A stretch of 64,000 nucleotides of DNA from Chloroflexota bacterium. GTDB taxonomy: Bacteria > Chloroflexota > Anaerolineae > Anaerolineales > Villigracilaceae. Shown here in pieces: positions 41,951 to 51,342 of the stretch. Positions within the stretch are counted from its first letter, which is position 1. Each line of letters starts with the position of its first letter. The notes under the pieces are model-generated. The model was not told the origin of the DNA, did not search any database, and was given only the letters and a program-made list of their open reading frames with translations. Both the position numbers and the translations under genes were made by a program. The DNA lies in the NCBI GenBank assembly GCA_023459215.1, contig JAEWVF010000061.1:1-64000 (forward strand), read 5' to 3'.

Positions 41951-44900
41951 ATGACAACCGAACTGGAAAAAATCGAACAAGCCATTCGCGTACTCGACGC
42001 ACAGCGCGACAGCCTGGGTGACACCGTCGTAGACACAGCCCTGGCGCCTCTGCGCGAAAAATTGGCCTTGATTGCCGCCCAGGGCCAGCCGCGCGAAGCA
42101 AAACGCAAACTGGCAACCATCCTGTTCGCCGACGTTTCCGGCTTCACCGCCATGTCCGAAAAGCTGGACGCCGAGGAAGTTACCGAGTTACTCAACGCCC
42201 TGTGGACACGCCTGGATGCAGCTATCACCACCCACGGTGGGCAAATTGACAAGCATACCGGAGATGGTGTGATGGCCCTCTGGGGCGCAGATTCGGCCCG
42301 CGAAGATGACCCCGAACGCGCCGTTCGGGCTGCGCTGGAGATGCAAGCCGCCCTGGCCTCCTTTCGGCCAACCCAGAATGTCTCACTGGGTTTACGAGTG
42401 GGTATCAACACCGGGCCGGTGCTGCTGGGCGAAATCGGCTCAACCCGCGAATTTACCGCCATGGGAGATGCTGTCAACCTGGCTTCGCGTCTGGAAAATG
42501 CTGCCCCGGTAGGCCAGGTGCTGGTTTCGCACGATACCTACCGCCACATAGCAGGTTTATTCGAAGTCTGCCCGCAAACGCCGCTATCGGTTAAGGGCAA
42601 ACGCGAGCCAGTTCAAACCTATCTTGTCGAGCGCGCCAGGCCACACGCTTTCCGGATGAACACACGCGGCATCGAAGGCGTTGTTACCCGCATGATCGGG
42701 CGTGAAACAGAACTGGGCGCGCTGCAAAACACCTTTGAAAACGTTGTAAAAACCGGCGAAACGCGCATGCTGGTCATCACAGGCGAGGCCGGGATGGGAA
42801 AAAGCCGCCTGTTGCACGAGTTCGAAAAATGGCTCGACCTGCATCCAGGCAGGGTTCGGGTTTTCAAAGGCCGCGCCACGCCCTCGCTGCAGGGCGTCCC
42901 CTATGGAATTGTGCGCGATCTGTTTGCCCGCAGCTTCGACATCCTGGAGAGCGATAACGCCGCCGCAGCCCTGGAAAAATTCCGCGCGGGGATGGAAGGA
43001 ATCCTGCCACCCGAAAAAGCCGACCTGGTTGGACACTGGGTCGGCTTCGATTTCTCGAACAGCCCGGCAGTGCAAAAACTGGCGGGGATTACCGGCTTTG
43101 GAAAACTGGCCCAGGCCTACCTGGGCAACTATCTGCGCGCCGTAAGCGCGCATAACCCGACTCTCATCTTTTTCGATGACTTGCACTGGGCCGACGATAG
43201 CTCGCTCGACCTGATTACCCAACTGGCTGCGACAATGCCGCACTCGCAGTTGCTCCTGGTAGGGTTGACTCGCCCCGATCTGTTCGAGCGGCAGCCAGGC
43301 TGGGCAAACGGTCTGGCCTCTTGCAGCCGCCTCGATCTCAAACTGCTATCCCCGCAAGACAGCCGCACCCTGGTCGATGAAATCCTGAAAAAGGTGGAAG
43401 TTATCCCCGATTCATTGCGCAACCTGGTGGTGGGCAGCGCCGAAGGTAATCCCTATTACCTGGAGGAACTTCTCAAAATGATGCTGGATGCCGGCGTCAT
43501 TGAACCCAAGCCGGGAGAACAGGATCGCTGGCGCGTAAACCCGGAGCGCTTGGAAGCGACGCGTGTCCCGCCCACGCTGACAGGCATCTTGCAAGCCCGC
43601 CTCGATAGCCTGCCGCGCTCCGAACGGGAGCTGTTGCAATGCGCCGCCGTGGTAGGAAGGCTGTTCTGGGATGCAGCCATCAGCGAAGTTTCCGCGGGAG
43701 AGCGGCAAAAGGTACGAGCAACACTTGACGCCATCAGCCGGCGCGAGATGATTTTCTGGCAGGAGCATTCGGCCTTTGCCGGCACCCAGGAATATGCTTT
43801 CAAGCATACCCTGCTGCACGATGTGACTTATGAAACAGTGCTCCTGAAACTGCGCCGCGATTATCATGCCCGCACCGCCCGCTGGCTGGAAACCCACGCT
43901 GGGGAACGCATCAGCGAATACGCCGGATTAATCGCCGGACACCTGGAGCGCGCCAACCTGGCAGGGCAAGCCATCCATTACCTGCGCCTGGCCGGCGAGA
44001 GAGCTTTGGGCGCTTACGCCTACCGCGAGGCAGCGGATTACTTCAAACGAGCGCTAAGCCACATCCCGGATGAAAACATTGAACGCACGCCGCTGCTGGT
44101 GCAATTGGGTGAAACATTGTGGTATCTCGGCGAATACGAACAGGCGCAAACCCGCCTGCAAGAAGGGGTCACCCTGGCGAAAAAACATGGCCAGGCTGAG
44201 TATCGCTCTGATGCGCTGGTGCATCTGGGAGCGATTGCCAGGAAGCAAGGAAACTGGGTGCAAGCCAGGGCGCATCTGACAGAAAGTTTGGCAATTGCCC
44301 GCCAGGTGGAAAACCAAAACAAGATCGCCAATGCGTTACACAACCTGGCCTGGGTGGATATCCGCCAGGGAGCGTATCAGGAAGCCAGGGTTCAGCTCGC
44401 TGAAAGCCGGTTGCTCTACCAAACGCAGGATAATCGCAGCGGGCTGGCAGATGTGCTCAACGGCCTGGGAACAGTCGCCCTTAACCTGGGCGAATATGAT
44501 GAGACCCGGCAACTTTACCAGGAGAGTTTGGCCCTGTTCCACGAAGTGGGCGACCGGCCAGGTGAGTCAGCAGCCCTGGTCAACCTGGGCGAAACAGCCC
44601 GCCGCCAAGGGGATTACACCGCCGCCCGCACCTATTATGAAGCCGCATTGAGAATTGACCACGAGATCGGCGATGAGTTGCTGGCAGCCATGACTCTGGG
44701 CAACCTGGGACACACCTCCCTGGCTTGCCAGGATTATGCCGCAGCCGAAGAATATTACCGAAATGGCCTGCAAGCCGCCCTCGAGATTAACGATCTTCCC
44801 GATATGCTCGACATCCTGTCCGGGCTGGCTGGTGTCCTATCGCAAACAGCCCGACAAGAACAGGCGTTAACCGTTCTGGGAGCGGTTCTGGATCACCCTG

Positions 44901-45055
44901 CGCTCGAAGATGAAAGCCGATCAATCGCCGACCAGGCCCTGGAAACCTTGCAAACCCACCTCTCGCCGCAAGAGATCGAAGCCGGGCTGGCAAGCGGCCG
45001 CGGCCAACCTCCCGAAAACATCATCAAAAAACTTTTGGAGCTACCCAGCCGATAA
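41951..45055 (+). CDS. Class III nucleotide cyclase-STAND ATPase-TPR protein
   Basis: A 1034-residue signalling protein in three parts. Residues 50-220 form a class III cyclase domain: ILFADVSGFTAMS with the metal Asp, KHTGDGVMALWG with the second metal Asp, and GDAVNLASRLE with the transition-state Asn and Arg. Residues 240-600 form an AAA/STAND ATPase with Walker A GEAGMGKSRLLHEF and Walker B LIFFDDLHWADDSSLD. The rest holds about 10 TPR-type repeats (for example YRSDALVHLGAIARKQGNW). The cyclase site looks complete, so it probably makes cAMP or cGMP in response to a partner bound by the TPR array. No signal peptide, so cytoplasmic. It is a single-gene unit flanked by terminators. Confidence 0.88.
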   Translation: MTTELEKIEQAIRVLDAQRDSLGDTVVDTALAPLREKLALIAAQGQPREAKRKLATILFADVSGFTAMSEKLDAEEVTELLNALWTRLDAAITTHGGQIDKHTGDGVMALWGADSAREDDPERAVRAALEMQAALASFRPTQNVSLGLRVGINTGPVLLGEIGSTREFTAMGDAVNLASRLENAAPVGQVLVSHDTYRHIAGLFEVCPQTPLSVKGKREPVQTYLVERARPHAFRMNTRGIEGVVTRMIGRETELGALQNTFENVVKTGETRMLVITGEAGMGKSRLLHEFEKWLDLHPGRVRVFKGRATPSLQGVPYGIVRDLFARSFDILESDNAAAALEKFRAGMEGILPPEKADLVGHWVGFDFSNSPAVQKLAGITGFGKLAQAYLGNYLRAVSAHNPTLIFFDDLHWADDSSLDLITQLAATMPHSQLLLVGLTRPDLFERQPGWANGLASCSRLDLKLLSPQDSRTLVDEILKKVEVIPDSLRNLVVGSAEGNPYYLEELLKMMLDAGVIEPKPGEQDRWRVNPERLEATRVPPTLTGILQARLDSLPRSERELLQCAAVVGRLFWDAAISEVSAGERQKVRATLDAISRREMIFWQEHSAFAGTQEYAFKHTLLHDVTYETVLLKLRRDYHARTARWLETHAGERISEYAGLIAGHLERANLAGQAIHYLRLAGERALGAYAYREAADYFKRALSHIPDENIERTPLLVQLGETLWYLGEYEQAQTRLQEGVTLAKKHGQAEYRSDALVHLGAIARKQGNWVQARAHLTESLAIARQVENQNKIANALHNLAWVDIRQGAYQEARVQLAESRLLYQTQDNRSGLADVLNGLGTVALNLGEYDETRQLYQESLALFHEVGDRPGESAALVNLGETARRQGDYTAARTYYEAALRIDHEIGDELLAAMTLGNLGHTSLACQDYAAAEEYYRNGLQAALEINDLPDMLDILSGLAGVLSQTARQEQALTVLGAVLDHPALEDESRSIADQALETLQTHLSPQEIEAGLASGRGQPPENIIKKLLELPSR

Positions 45056-45082
45056 AACTTGCCGGCCGCCCGCTTTTTGACA

Positions 45083-45116
45083 AAAATCCCCTGACACATC
45101 CATGCCAGGGGATTTT
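45083..45116 (+). terminator. Terminator between the cyclase and the methyltransferase gene
   Basis: AAAATCCCCTG (45083-45093) pairs with CAGGGGATTTT (45106-45116). The genes are convergent, so it may serve both strands. It shares its stem with the 41806 terminator. Confidence 0.8.
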
Positions 45117-45132
45117 GTTCGCATTTTAACGA

Positions 45133-45831
45133 TTACCAGATACCCGGGATCAGACGATAGCGGGTTTGTTGAGCGTATTCCTTGTAACCAGGCAATTCCT
45201 CGTGCAAGGTCTTATCCTCCAGCGCGGTGCGGACGATGAGGACGATAGCCGTCAAACTGGCGGGAATCAAGGCCCAGGCCGAACCCAGCAGGAAGGGTGT
45301 CGCCAGGTAGCATAAAATCGTGCCAACGTAGCCGGGATGACGCACAAAACGGTAGGGGCCGCCAGTTGCCACCCGATGCTCGCGGTCAGTCTGGATGCGG
45401 ACAATGGCGCTGAAATAGGCGTTGGCAACCATTGACCACAGCACGATGACATCGTAGCCCAGGATCGCCGCTGCCAGCCCGGCAATTTGCGCCCACAACG
45501 GGAATGGCGCAGCCCAGCCAAAGCGCACATCCAGGCAGGCCACCAGGTAAGTGACCAACAGGAAAACGCCCATGATGGACACGGCGATGAAGTCCCATTG
45601 CTTGCGGTCTTTGGGCGGACGAGCGCGCTCAGCCAGCATTTGCGGGTTGACCGGCAGGATAAAAATCGCCGCGCCAAGCGACCAGAGAATGTAAACTGCC
45701 GAAAGCGCCCAGCCGTTCCACCAGTCCCAGCGGCCAACAATACCAAACAAAATCAAAATCAGAACGAGGTTGCCGATGGTTTCGCGCCGCAGCCAGCGCA
45801 GGGCGCCCTTTCTGGTTGTGGAAATTTCCAT
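45133..45831 (-). CDS. Isoprenylcysteine methyltransferase-like membrane protein
   Basis: A 232-residue protein with about five membrane helices, of the ICMT/PEMT-like family of SAM-dependent membrane methyltransferases. The C-terminal signature is clear: ATGGPYRFVRHPGYVG (SAM-binding region), then LEDKTLHEELPGYKEYAQQTRYRLIPGIW. Bacterial members act on unknown lipids or small molecules. AAGGATG precedes ATG. It is a single-gene unit, 89 bp from the ABC permease gene upstream. Confidence 0.85.
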   Translation of the reverse strand: MEISTTRKGALRWLRRETIGNLVLILILFGIVGRWDWWNGWALSAVYILWSLGAAIFILPVNPQMLAERARPPKDRKQWDFIAVSIMGVFLLVTYLVACLDVRFGWAAPFPLWAQIAGLAAAILGYDVIVLWSMVANAYFSAIVRIQTDREHRVATGGPYRFVRHPGYVGTILCYLATPFLLGSAWALIPASLTAIVLIVRTALEDKTLHEELPGYKEYAQQTRYRLIPGIW

Positions 45832-45920
45832 AAGTCATCCTTTCCTGATTGGTCTCGATATGACGCAGCCGAACAGGGTGAAGCCTGTATCGAAATTCGC
45901 CGCCTACTCGACCAACCAGT

Positions 45921-48473
45921 TCACTCATAACGGAGCGCCTCGACCACGTTCAAGCCCGCCGCCTGTCTGGCTGGGATAATCGCAGCCAGCACGCCAAAGA
46001 GCAAGCCAATCGCAATCGCAGCCAGAACGCCAGATGCGGGGAAGTAATAGCCCATGGGGAACATGACATCGATGGCAGTCACAAAAACATAGCCGAGATA
46101 CAAGCCTCCCAGGATGCCAAAGGCTGTTCCGAGGGCAGCCAGCAAAAGCGCCTCGGCTACAACCAGCGAGCGGATTTGTTTGCGGGTGCTGCCAACCGCC
46201 CGCAACATGCCGATTTCGCGGGTGCGCTCGATCACGTTAATCGCCAGGGTGTTGAGCATGGCAATCAGCGAGGGTAGGGCCAGGATGGCGAATAAAGCGT
46301 AAATCCCGTAAAAAGCGGCGTTCATCATGCCCATCAGGGAAGCGTAATAATCCGCACCGGAGATCACCTTGAATTGCGGATAGGCCACCGCCAGGGTTTT
46401 AATCTGGCTCCCAACCAACTCATGATTGGCTCCGTCTTGCAAGTCGATTTGCAGGAAAACATCTTCCGTGGTGCCAAAATCGGTTTGCAGGTTGGATTGC
46501 GAAAGATAAGCGGTTGTTAATTTGGCGTTCAGCAAATCGGTGGCAACTGCGGCAATGCGATAGGAGACGCGCCCAGTGGGTGTCGCCAGTTCAACCAAAT
46601 CGCCGACCTGGGCCTGCATCGCAATCAGGAATGGCCCATTGGCAATCAGGACTCGCTCACGGGAAAGTTCAGCATAAACGGACGGGCCGCCTTCCGAAAA
46701 TACCAGACCGCTGGCCTGCTGGAAAGCCTCCGGCTCGATGCCGATCAGTGAAATGGCCTGCCCCTGGCTGCTCGAAACAGCGTAACGGAAGGTGCTGACC
46801 GCATTGACCCCATCCAACGCGCGCAGGCCATCCGCCAGTTCAGGGGTCGCGCCAACGTTGCTGTTCCAAACGCCAATCGAAGGCGGGACCAGCAAATAGT
46901 CGCTGCCCAGGCTGTCCTTGATCATCCCACCCAACATGCCCGTCATGCTCGAAACCAGGCCCCCGGCAGCGACAATCACCGCCAGACCGAGCATGCTGGC
47001 CGAGGCCGTTACCGCCACGCGGGTCGGCTGGCGAACCAGGTTGTTCTGGGCCAGTCCGCCAATCCCCTGGCGGAGATAGGCCAGCGCCACCAAACGCCCA
47101 AAGATTGCGGCGCAAGGACGCACCAGGGCCGGGGCAATTAGCACCAGACTGAGCAGGAAAACAAACCCACCAGGGATGATCAAGGCCGATTGACCCGAAA
47201 AAATCGCCGCGACAGAAAGAATGGACAGGACAGCCCCGCCCAACGCCCCTCTGCCAACCTCCCGTTGCGTGGAAGCGTCCGCCAGCGAAGGGCGCAAGGC
47301 CTCGAGCGGGGTGACGCGGCTGGCGTTGAACGCCGGGATCAACCCGGCCAGCACCGTCACCCCCACCCCAGCCAGGATCGAGATCAGAACCAGCCCAGGC
47401 GAGATAACCGGCCAGCCCAATTGCAGGTTGATGAAGGAACTCATCGGCCCCTGGGCCAGGCGGATCACGCCAACCGAAAGCAGGTAGCCCAACAAAAGGC
47501 CAATCCCGGAGCCAAGCAGACCCTGGATCAAGCCTTCCGCCAGAATCATCCCTAAAATGGTGCGGCGGGTGGCGCCCAGGGCGCGCAACATGCCAATATC
47601 ACGGCGACGCTCACTGACCACGGTGCGGAAGGTGTTGAAAATGATGAATCCACCCATGAAAAGGGCCAGCAAACCAAAAATGCTCAATGCAACCTGACCC
47701 AGTTCCATGGTGGCGAAGAGTTCATCACCGGCAACAAGTGTGCCGACCTTGAAATTTTCGCCCAGGGCGGCTTCAATATTGTTTTGAATCTCAGCGCGGC
47801 GCTGCTGGTCGGCAAAGGCTTCCACGTTCAGTTCGATGATGTTGACCATGCCAGTATCGCCAGTCATCCGTTGGGCCTGGGCAAGCGGAACCAAAACTTC
47901 TTCGTTGCCGGGAGCAATCCGGCCAGGCAGCAAGCCGACGATGGTCAGTTCAGTAACCCCATTGGCAGCAGGCAGACGCAGGGTATCGCCGACCTTCGCC
48001 GCAAAAGCATCCGCCAGGGTTTGGCTGATCACCGCCGCGGCGGCGTCAGAATCGTTCAGGTAACGGCCAGCAACTACCGGGTAGGCGCGGATGGCGCGGG
48101 CGCTCTCCGGCGAGACGCCCACCAGGTTGACGGCGGTCACGGCATCGGGGCGAGTTGCATCCCGATCCGCAAAGTCAGCCGGCAAATTGACGGTGCGCAG
48201 GAGCGAAGCCGCCACTGCGCGGACTCCATCCAGGTCCCGCAGCTTCTCGGCGGCAGTCGGGTCAAAAAGGCCGCCAGCAGCGCTGGTGATGGTGAAATCA
48301 ACGTTCCCTTCCGCGCCCTGAACATTGGCCTGCAAGGCAGCAACCATGGTTGGCAGGACAGTGTTCATGCCAAAAATCAACAGGACGCCAAAAATAATGG
48401 CGAGGGTGGTTAAAAAGGTGCGCAATTTGCGCCCCAAAAGGTAACGAGTAGCGAGGGTCAGTTGGATGGACAT
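45921..48473 (-). CDS. ABC transporter permease, FtsX/MacB type
   Basis: An 850-residue permease. A first helix is followed by a large outer domain (about residues 40-260), three helices of FtsX type, a second half with another outer domain and three closing helices. It is therefore a duplicated two-FtsX protein as in LolC/E-like and MacB-like exporters. Conserved segments include RRDIGMLRALGATRRTILGMILAEG and, in the second half, TREIGMLRAVGSTRKQIRSLVVAEA, the coupling loops to the ATPase. Likely role: extrusion of lipoproteins, peptides or lipids. Its ATPase partner lies 474 bp away at 48948, separated by a four-helix-bundle gene and repeats. Confidence 0.9.
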   Translation of the reverse strand: MSIQLTLATRYLLGRKLRTFLTTLAIIFGVLLIFGMNTVLPTMVAALQANVQGAEGNVDFTITSAAGGLFDPTAAEKLRDLDGVRAVAASLLRTVNLPADFADRDATRPDAVTAVNLVGVSPESARAIRAYPVVAGRYLNDSDAAAAVISQTLADAFAAKVGDTLRLPAANGVTELTIVGLLPGRIAPGNEEVLVPLAQAQRMTGDTGMVNIIELNVEAFADQQRRAEIQNNIEAALGENFKVGTLVAGDELFATMELGQVALSIFGLLALFMGGFIIFNTFRTVVSERRRDIGMLRALGATRRTILGMILAEGLIQGLLGSGIGLLLGYLLSVGVIRLAQGPMSSFINLQLGWPVISPGLVLISILAGVGVTVLAGLIPAFNASRVTPLEALRPSLADASTQREVGRGALGGAVLSILSVAAIFSGQSALIIPGGFVFLLSLVLIAPALVRPCAAIFGRLVALAYLRQGIGGLAQNNLVRQPTRVAVTASASMLGLAVIVAAGGLVSSMTGMLGGMIKDSLGSDYLLVPPSIGVWNSNVGATPELADGLRALDGVNAVSTFRYAVSSSQGQAISLIGIEPEAFQQASGLVFSEGGPSVYAELSRERVLIANGPFLIAMQAQVGDLVELATPTGRVSYRIAAVATDLLNAKLTTAYLSQSNLQTDFGTTEDVFLQIDLQDGANHELVGSQIKTLAVAYPQFKVISGADYYASLMGMMNAAFYGIYALFAILALPSLIAMLNTLAINVIERTREIGMLRAVGSTRKQIRSLVVAEALLLAALGTAFGILGGLYLGYVFVTAIDVMFPMGYYFPASGVLAAIAIGLLFGVLAAIIPARQAAGLNVVEALRYE

Positions 48474-48476
48474 TTT

Positions 48477-48531
48477 GTGATTTCCTGATTTAGTGATTTG
48501 GTGATTGTATAATTCACGTAATCACTAAATG
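48477..48531. repeat. Left repeat flanking the four-helix-bundle gene
   Basis: A GTGATTT...TGATTT..GTGATTTGGTGATT block is followed by AATCACTAAAT, giving an inverted-repeat character. The same two blocks recur on the right at 48894-48955. The repeat lies immediately ahead of the permease ATG and supplies its ribosome site. Confidence 0.7.
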
Positions 48532-48546
48532 AATTATGGAGGTCTT

Positions 48547-48893
48547 ATGAATCCAGATGAGCTACGAGCCAGGACGCGAGCGTTTCATTACGGGTGGTAA
48601 AGTTGGTTCAAACTTTGCCCAAAAACATGATTGCAGACGTTCTCGGCAAACAGGTTTTACGCTGCGCAACTTCAGTGGGCGCCAATTATCGGGCGGCTTG
48701 CCGGGCACAAAGCGGGGCAATGTTTATTGCAAAGTTATCCATCGTAGTAGAGGAGGCTGACGAAACCGTATATTGGTTGGAACTCATCCGCGATGCCAGT
48801 TTGGTGAAACCAGAATTGCTGGCTGAGCTGATTGACGAAGCCGAGCAAATTCTAAAAATCATGGCATCCTCACGAAAAACTGCAAGGAATTGA
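48547..48893 (+). pseudogene. Four-helix-bundle (S23-type) protein gene with an apparent frameshift
   Basis: A strong GGAGG lies 4 nt before ATG 48547, which opens MNPDELRARTRAFHYG, the standard N-terminus of the S23/four-helix-bundle family. The frame then hits TAA at 48598. The rest of the family sequence (KLVQTLPKN...VLRCATSVGANYRAACRA...ETVYWLELIRDA) continues in another frame from GTG 48594 to the stop at 48893, so one base seems to be missing near 48590. The total would be about 115 residues, normal for the family. These small helical proteins bind nucleic acids and are found as inserts in 23S rRNA genes or as mobile single genes. It lies on the opposite strand to the ABC operon that it splits and is flanked by repeats. 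Confidence 0.75.
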
Positions 48894-48955
48894 GTGATTT
48901 TTTGATTTGGTGATTCTTAATCGCTCAATCTCCAAATCACCCAATCACTAAATGG
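48894..48955. repeat. Right repeat flanking the four-helix-bundle gene
   Basis: It repeats the left block in direct orientation (GTGATTT...TGATTTGGTGATT and AATCACTAAATGG) with a few more bases between the two halves. It overlaps the last codons of the ABC ATPase gene. Confidence 0.7.
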
Positions 48956-49649
48956 GTTTCTTGCGCTCTAAAATCGTTTCTTCGGCCACCTTGCCGTCTT
49001 TCAGGAAAATAATCCGGTCGGCGTAGGCGGCGATGCGCGGATCGTGAGTCACCATGACGACCGCGCGGCCAAATTCTTTGCTGACCTGGCGCAGCAAGCC
49101 GGCAATCTCATCGCTGGATTTGGTATCCAGGTTGCCAGTCGGCTCGTCGGCCAGGACGAGTTGCGGCTCGGCCACCAGGGCGCGGGCAATTGCCACCCGT
49201 TGCTGCTGGCCGCCGCTTAACTGGTCGGGGCGATGACTGAGACGATCGCCCAGGCCGAAGCGGGTCAGCCACTCGCTGGCTTTTTTCTGCGCTTCGGCAG
49301 ACCTGACGCCATCCAGCGTCACCGGCAGGGCGGCGTTTTCGAGCGCCGTCAGCACCGGGATCAGGTTATAAAACTGGAAGATAAAGCCCATCTTGCGGCG
49401 GCGCAGTTCGGTCAGGGAATCGTCATCCAGATCGTTCAGGTTATGCCCATCGACCGAGACCGAGCCTTCGCTGGCCTTGTCCAGGCCGCCGAGCAAATGC
49501 AACAGGGTCGATTTCCCGCAGCCGGAAGGGCCCATCACGGCCACAAACTCACCGGGGCGGATGGAAATCGAAACGTGGTCGAGCGCGGTCACGGCGGTTA
49601 CGCCGGAGCCGTAAACTTTTGTCAGGTTGGAAGTGGAGATGATGGTCAT
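48948..49649 (-). CDS. ABC transporter ATPase, LolD/MacB type
   Basis: A 233-residue ATPase. Walker A is GPSGCGKST, the signature is LSGGQQQRVAIARAL, Walker B is LVLADEPTGNLD, and the H-loop is VTHDPR. The GNLD residues and overall length are those of LolD/MacB-type exporters that pair with FtsX permeases, here the 45921 gene. It begins 7 bp after the dehydrogenase gene, as part of a PadR-SDR-ABC transcript. Confidence 0.93.
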   Translation of the reverse strand: MTIISTSNLTKVYGSGVTAVTALDHVSISIRPGEFVAVMGPSGCGKSTLLHLLGGLDKASEGSVSVDGHNLNDLDDDSLTELRRRKMGFIFQFYNLIPVLTALENAALPVTLDGVRSAEAQKKASEWLTRFGLGDRLSHRPDQLSGGQQQRVAIARALVAEPQLVLADEPTGNLDTKSSDEIAGLLRQVSKEFGRAVVMVTHDPRIAAYADRIIFLKDGKVAEETILERKKPI

Positions 49650-49656
49650 CGCATTG

Positions 49657-50529
49657 CTACTTTCTAATCAACTGTTCGGTTGTATCCCATAACCGTCTTT
49701 GGGTTTCGCGGTGATAGGCATTCTTATTGGCTTTGGCAGGCTTATGCGGAGCATCCCAGTAACCGCCTGAAACGGTTTCAAGCGCCGGGTCGGCAGCCAG
49801 CCAGGCGTAGGTTTCAGCCATTTTTTCGGGAGTCAGGGCAAATTTACGCTTGAACTCATACATTTTCAGCAGGAACTTTGGCAGATGTGTCAGGCGCTCA
49901 TCCGGGATGGCAACGTTGCCAACGCGCACACAGTTGACCGTCACGCCTGTTCCCTTCAGCCGCTCGGCCAGGTCGAAGGTAAACATCACCTGGGCCTGCT
50001 TGGCATGGTAATAAGCGTGCTGCAACGAGAATTTTTTCTGCCCGTTCAGGTTGTCGAACTCGATATCGAGAAACGGATAAGTCATCAGCCCCTGGCTGGC
50101 CACGGTGATGATACGGCTCGGCGCGCTGGCTTTAAGCATATCCAGCAACAACTGCGTCAGCAAGAAAATGTTGACATGGTTGGTGGCAAAAACAGTCTCG
50201 AGGCCGTCTTCGGTGAGAACCGGCTTGCGTTGGGAATGGTCGAAATTGGCGGCATTGTGGATGAGCACATCCAGGCGTTTATGGCGGCTGGAAAATTCAG
50301 CCGCGAACTGGCGCACGGAGGCCTGTGAGGCCATATCCACGCGGAGCAGTTCCACCCGCTGGCTGTTCGCCGCTTCGCGGACCTCCGCCAACGCCTGCGC
50401 GCCGCGCTCCGCCGAGCGGCAGGCCAGGATGACGGTTGCGCCTGATTTGGCAAGCTGGATCGCAGCGGCTTTGCCGATACCGGAATTTGCGCCGGTGATA
50501 ATAATGGTTTTATCTGTAAGGTTGGTCAT
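49657..50529 (-). CDS. Short-chain dehydrogenase/reductase
   Basis: A 290-residue NAD(P)-dependent SDR of the retinol dehydrogenase-like group. It has the coenzyme motif TGANSGIGKA at the N-terminus, an NAA motif in place of NAG, the catalytic Ser in VASQG and Tyr-x3-Lys in AYYHAKQAQ. Related proteins reduce or oxidise lipid-like aldehydes and ketones. It lies between a PadR regulator and an ABC exporter, which may mean its product is exported or that it helps detoxify the exported compound. Confidence 0.88.
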   Translation of the reverse strand: MTNLTDKTIIITGANSGIGKAAAIQLAKSGATVILACRSAERGAQALAEVREAANSQRVELLRVDMASQASVRQFAAEFSSRHKRLDVLIHNAANFDHSQRKPVLTEDGLETVFATNHVNIFLLTQLLLDMLKASAPSRIITVASQGLMTYPFLDIEFDNLNGQKKFSLQHAYYHAKQAQVMFTFDLAERLKGTGVTVNCVRVGNVAIPDERLTHLPKFLLKMYEFKRKFALTPEKMAETYAWLAADPALETVSGGYWDAPHKPAKANKNAYHRETQRRLWDTTEQLIRK

Positions 50530-50580
50530 TTTTCTGAAGAGTTGAAGATCGCAGGTTTAACACGGATTACTGAATACTGT

Positions 50581-51213
50581 TCACTGTTCACTGTTCACTG
50601 AACCCGGCGGCGGATAGGTCGAACCCTTGTCGCCCTTGCGAGGCCGCCCGCGCGGACGGATTTCCGGCTCAGGGAAAGGCTGGCCCTTGATGGCCTCAAT
50701 GCGCACTTCGGTAATGTCCATCCAGCGCAGGTCAGCTTCAAGGTGCATAATGGCCTTGTCGAGCAACAGGATTTGTGCCATCCCCTGGCGCGGGTTGTAG
50801 CTGTCGCGCAGCGTGGTCATGGCGTGCATTTCCTTGTAAAGGTGACTGCGCTGGGACTGTAAAATCCGCTCGACGCTGCCTTCTCCCGAAAAAAGCGCCA
50901 CCACCAGTTTGACAAAAAATTCATCGCGCTGGTGCTGGGTTTCAACCGCGCAATTGAACCAATCGTGCAGGGCCTGTCGCCCGGATTCTGTCAGGGCATA
51001 CACCCGGCGAGACGGCTCATCGCCGTGCCCGATGTCTGAGGCGAGCTTGACCAGCCCGGCTTCATTAAGACGGTCGAGGGTGGTATAAATTTGGGCCGGC
51101 TTGACATCCCAGGCCTCCGCCCCGCCGACCACCGCTTCAAAAGCGGCGCGCAGTTCATAACCGTGGCGAGGTCTTTGGGCAAGTAATCCGAGCAGTGCGT
51201 GACGAATAGACAT
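50581..51213 (-). CDS. PadR-family transcriptional regulator
   Basis: A 210-residue PadR protein. The winged helix covers residues 1-80: HALLGLLAQRPRHGYELRAAF, then IYTTLDRLNEAGLVK and the wing RRVYALTESGRQAL. A dimerising helical C-terminal domain follows, and a Pro/Gly-rich end that overlaps three 9-bp GTTCACT repeats. PadR proteins repress nearby transporter operons and are released by small ligands. It heads the SDR-ABC genes. Two copies of a 14-bp operator lie in its own promoter. Confidence 0.92.
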   Translation of the reverse strand: MSIRHALLGLLAQRPRHGYELRAAFEAVVGGAEAWDVKPAQIYTTLDRLNEAGLVKLASDIGHGDEPSRRVYALTESGRQALHDWFNCAVETQHQRDEFFVKLVVALFSGEGSVERILQSQRSHLYKEMHAMTTLRDSYNPRQGMAQILLLDKAIMHLEADLRWMDITEVRIEAIKGQPFPEPEIRPRGRPRKGDKGSTYPPPGSVNSEQ

Positions 51214-51239
51214 GAGCTGAAAGGGAATTTAATTGTTAT

Positions 51240-51291
51240 ACGAGTTAGTATTTACGCGAGAAATAATAAACGAGTTAGTATTTATTGTCAA
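51240..51291 (-). promoter_or_regulatory. padR promoter with duplicated operator
   Basis: On the minus strand TTGACA (51286-51291) and TATTAT (51263-51268) are 17 bp apart, a near-consensus promoter. A direct repeat AAATACTAACTCGT lies once inside the spacer and once just after the expected start, 30 bp (three helical turns) apart. This placement suggests that PadR blocks its own transcription. Confidence 0.75.
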
Positions 51292-51326
51292 GAGATGATC
51301 TGAATCGTTAAGTGAATGTTTTCTTG

Positions 51327-51332
51327 TATAAT
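51327..51332 (+). promoter_or_regulatory. Probable -10 for the membrane glycosyltransferase-like gene
   Basis: TATAAT lies only 10 bp before ATG 51343, so the message would be very short-leadered or leaderless. No clear -35 is found. Confidence 0.4.
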
Positions 51333-51342
51333 TCTGGTGGTC

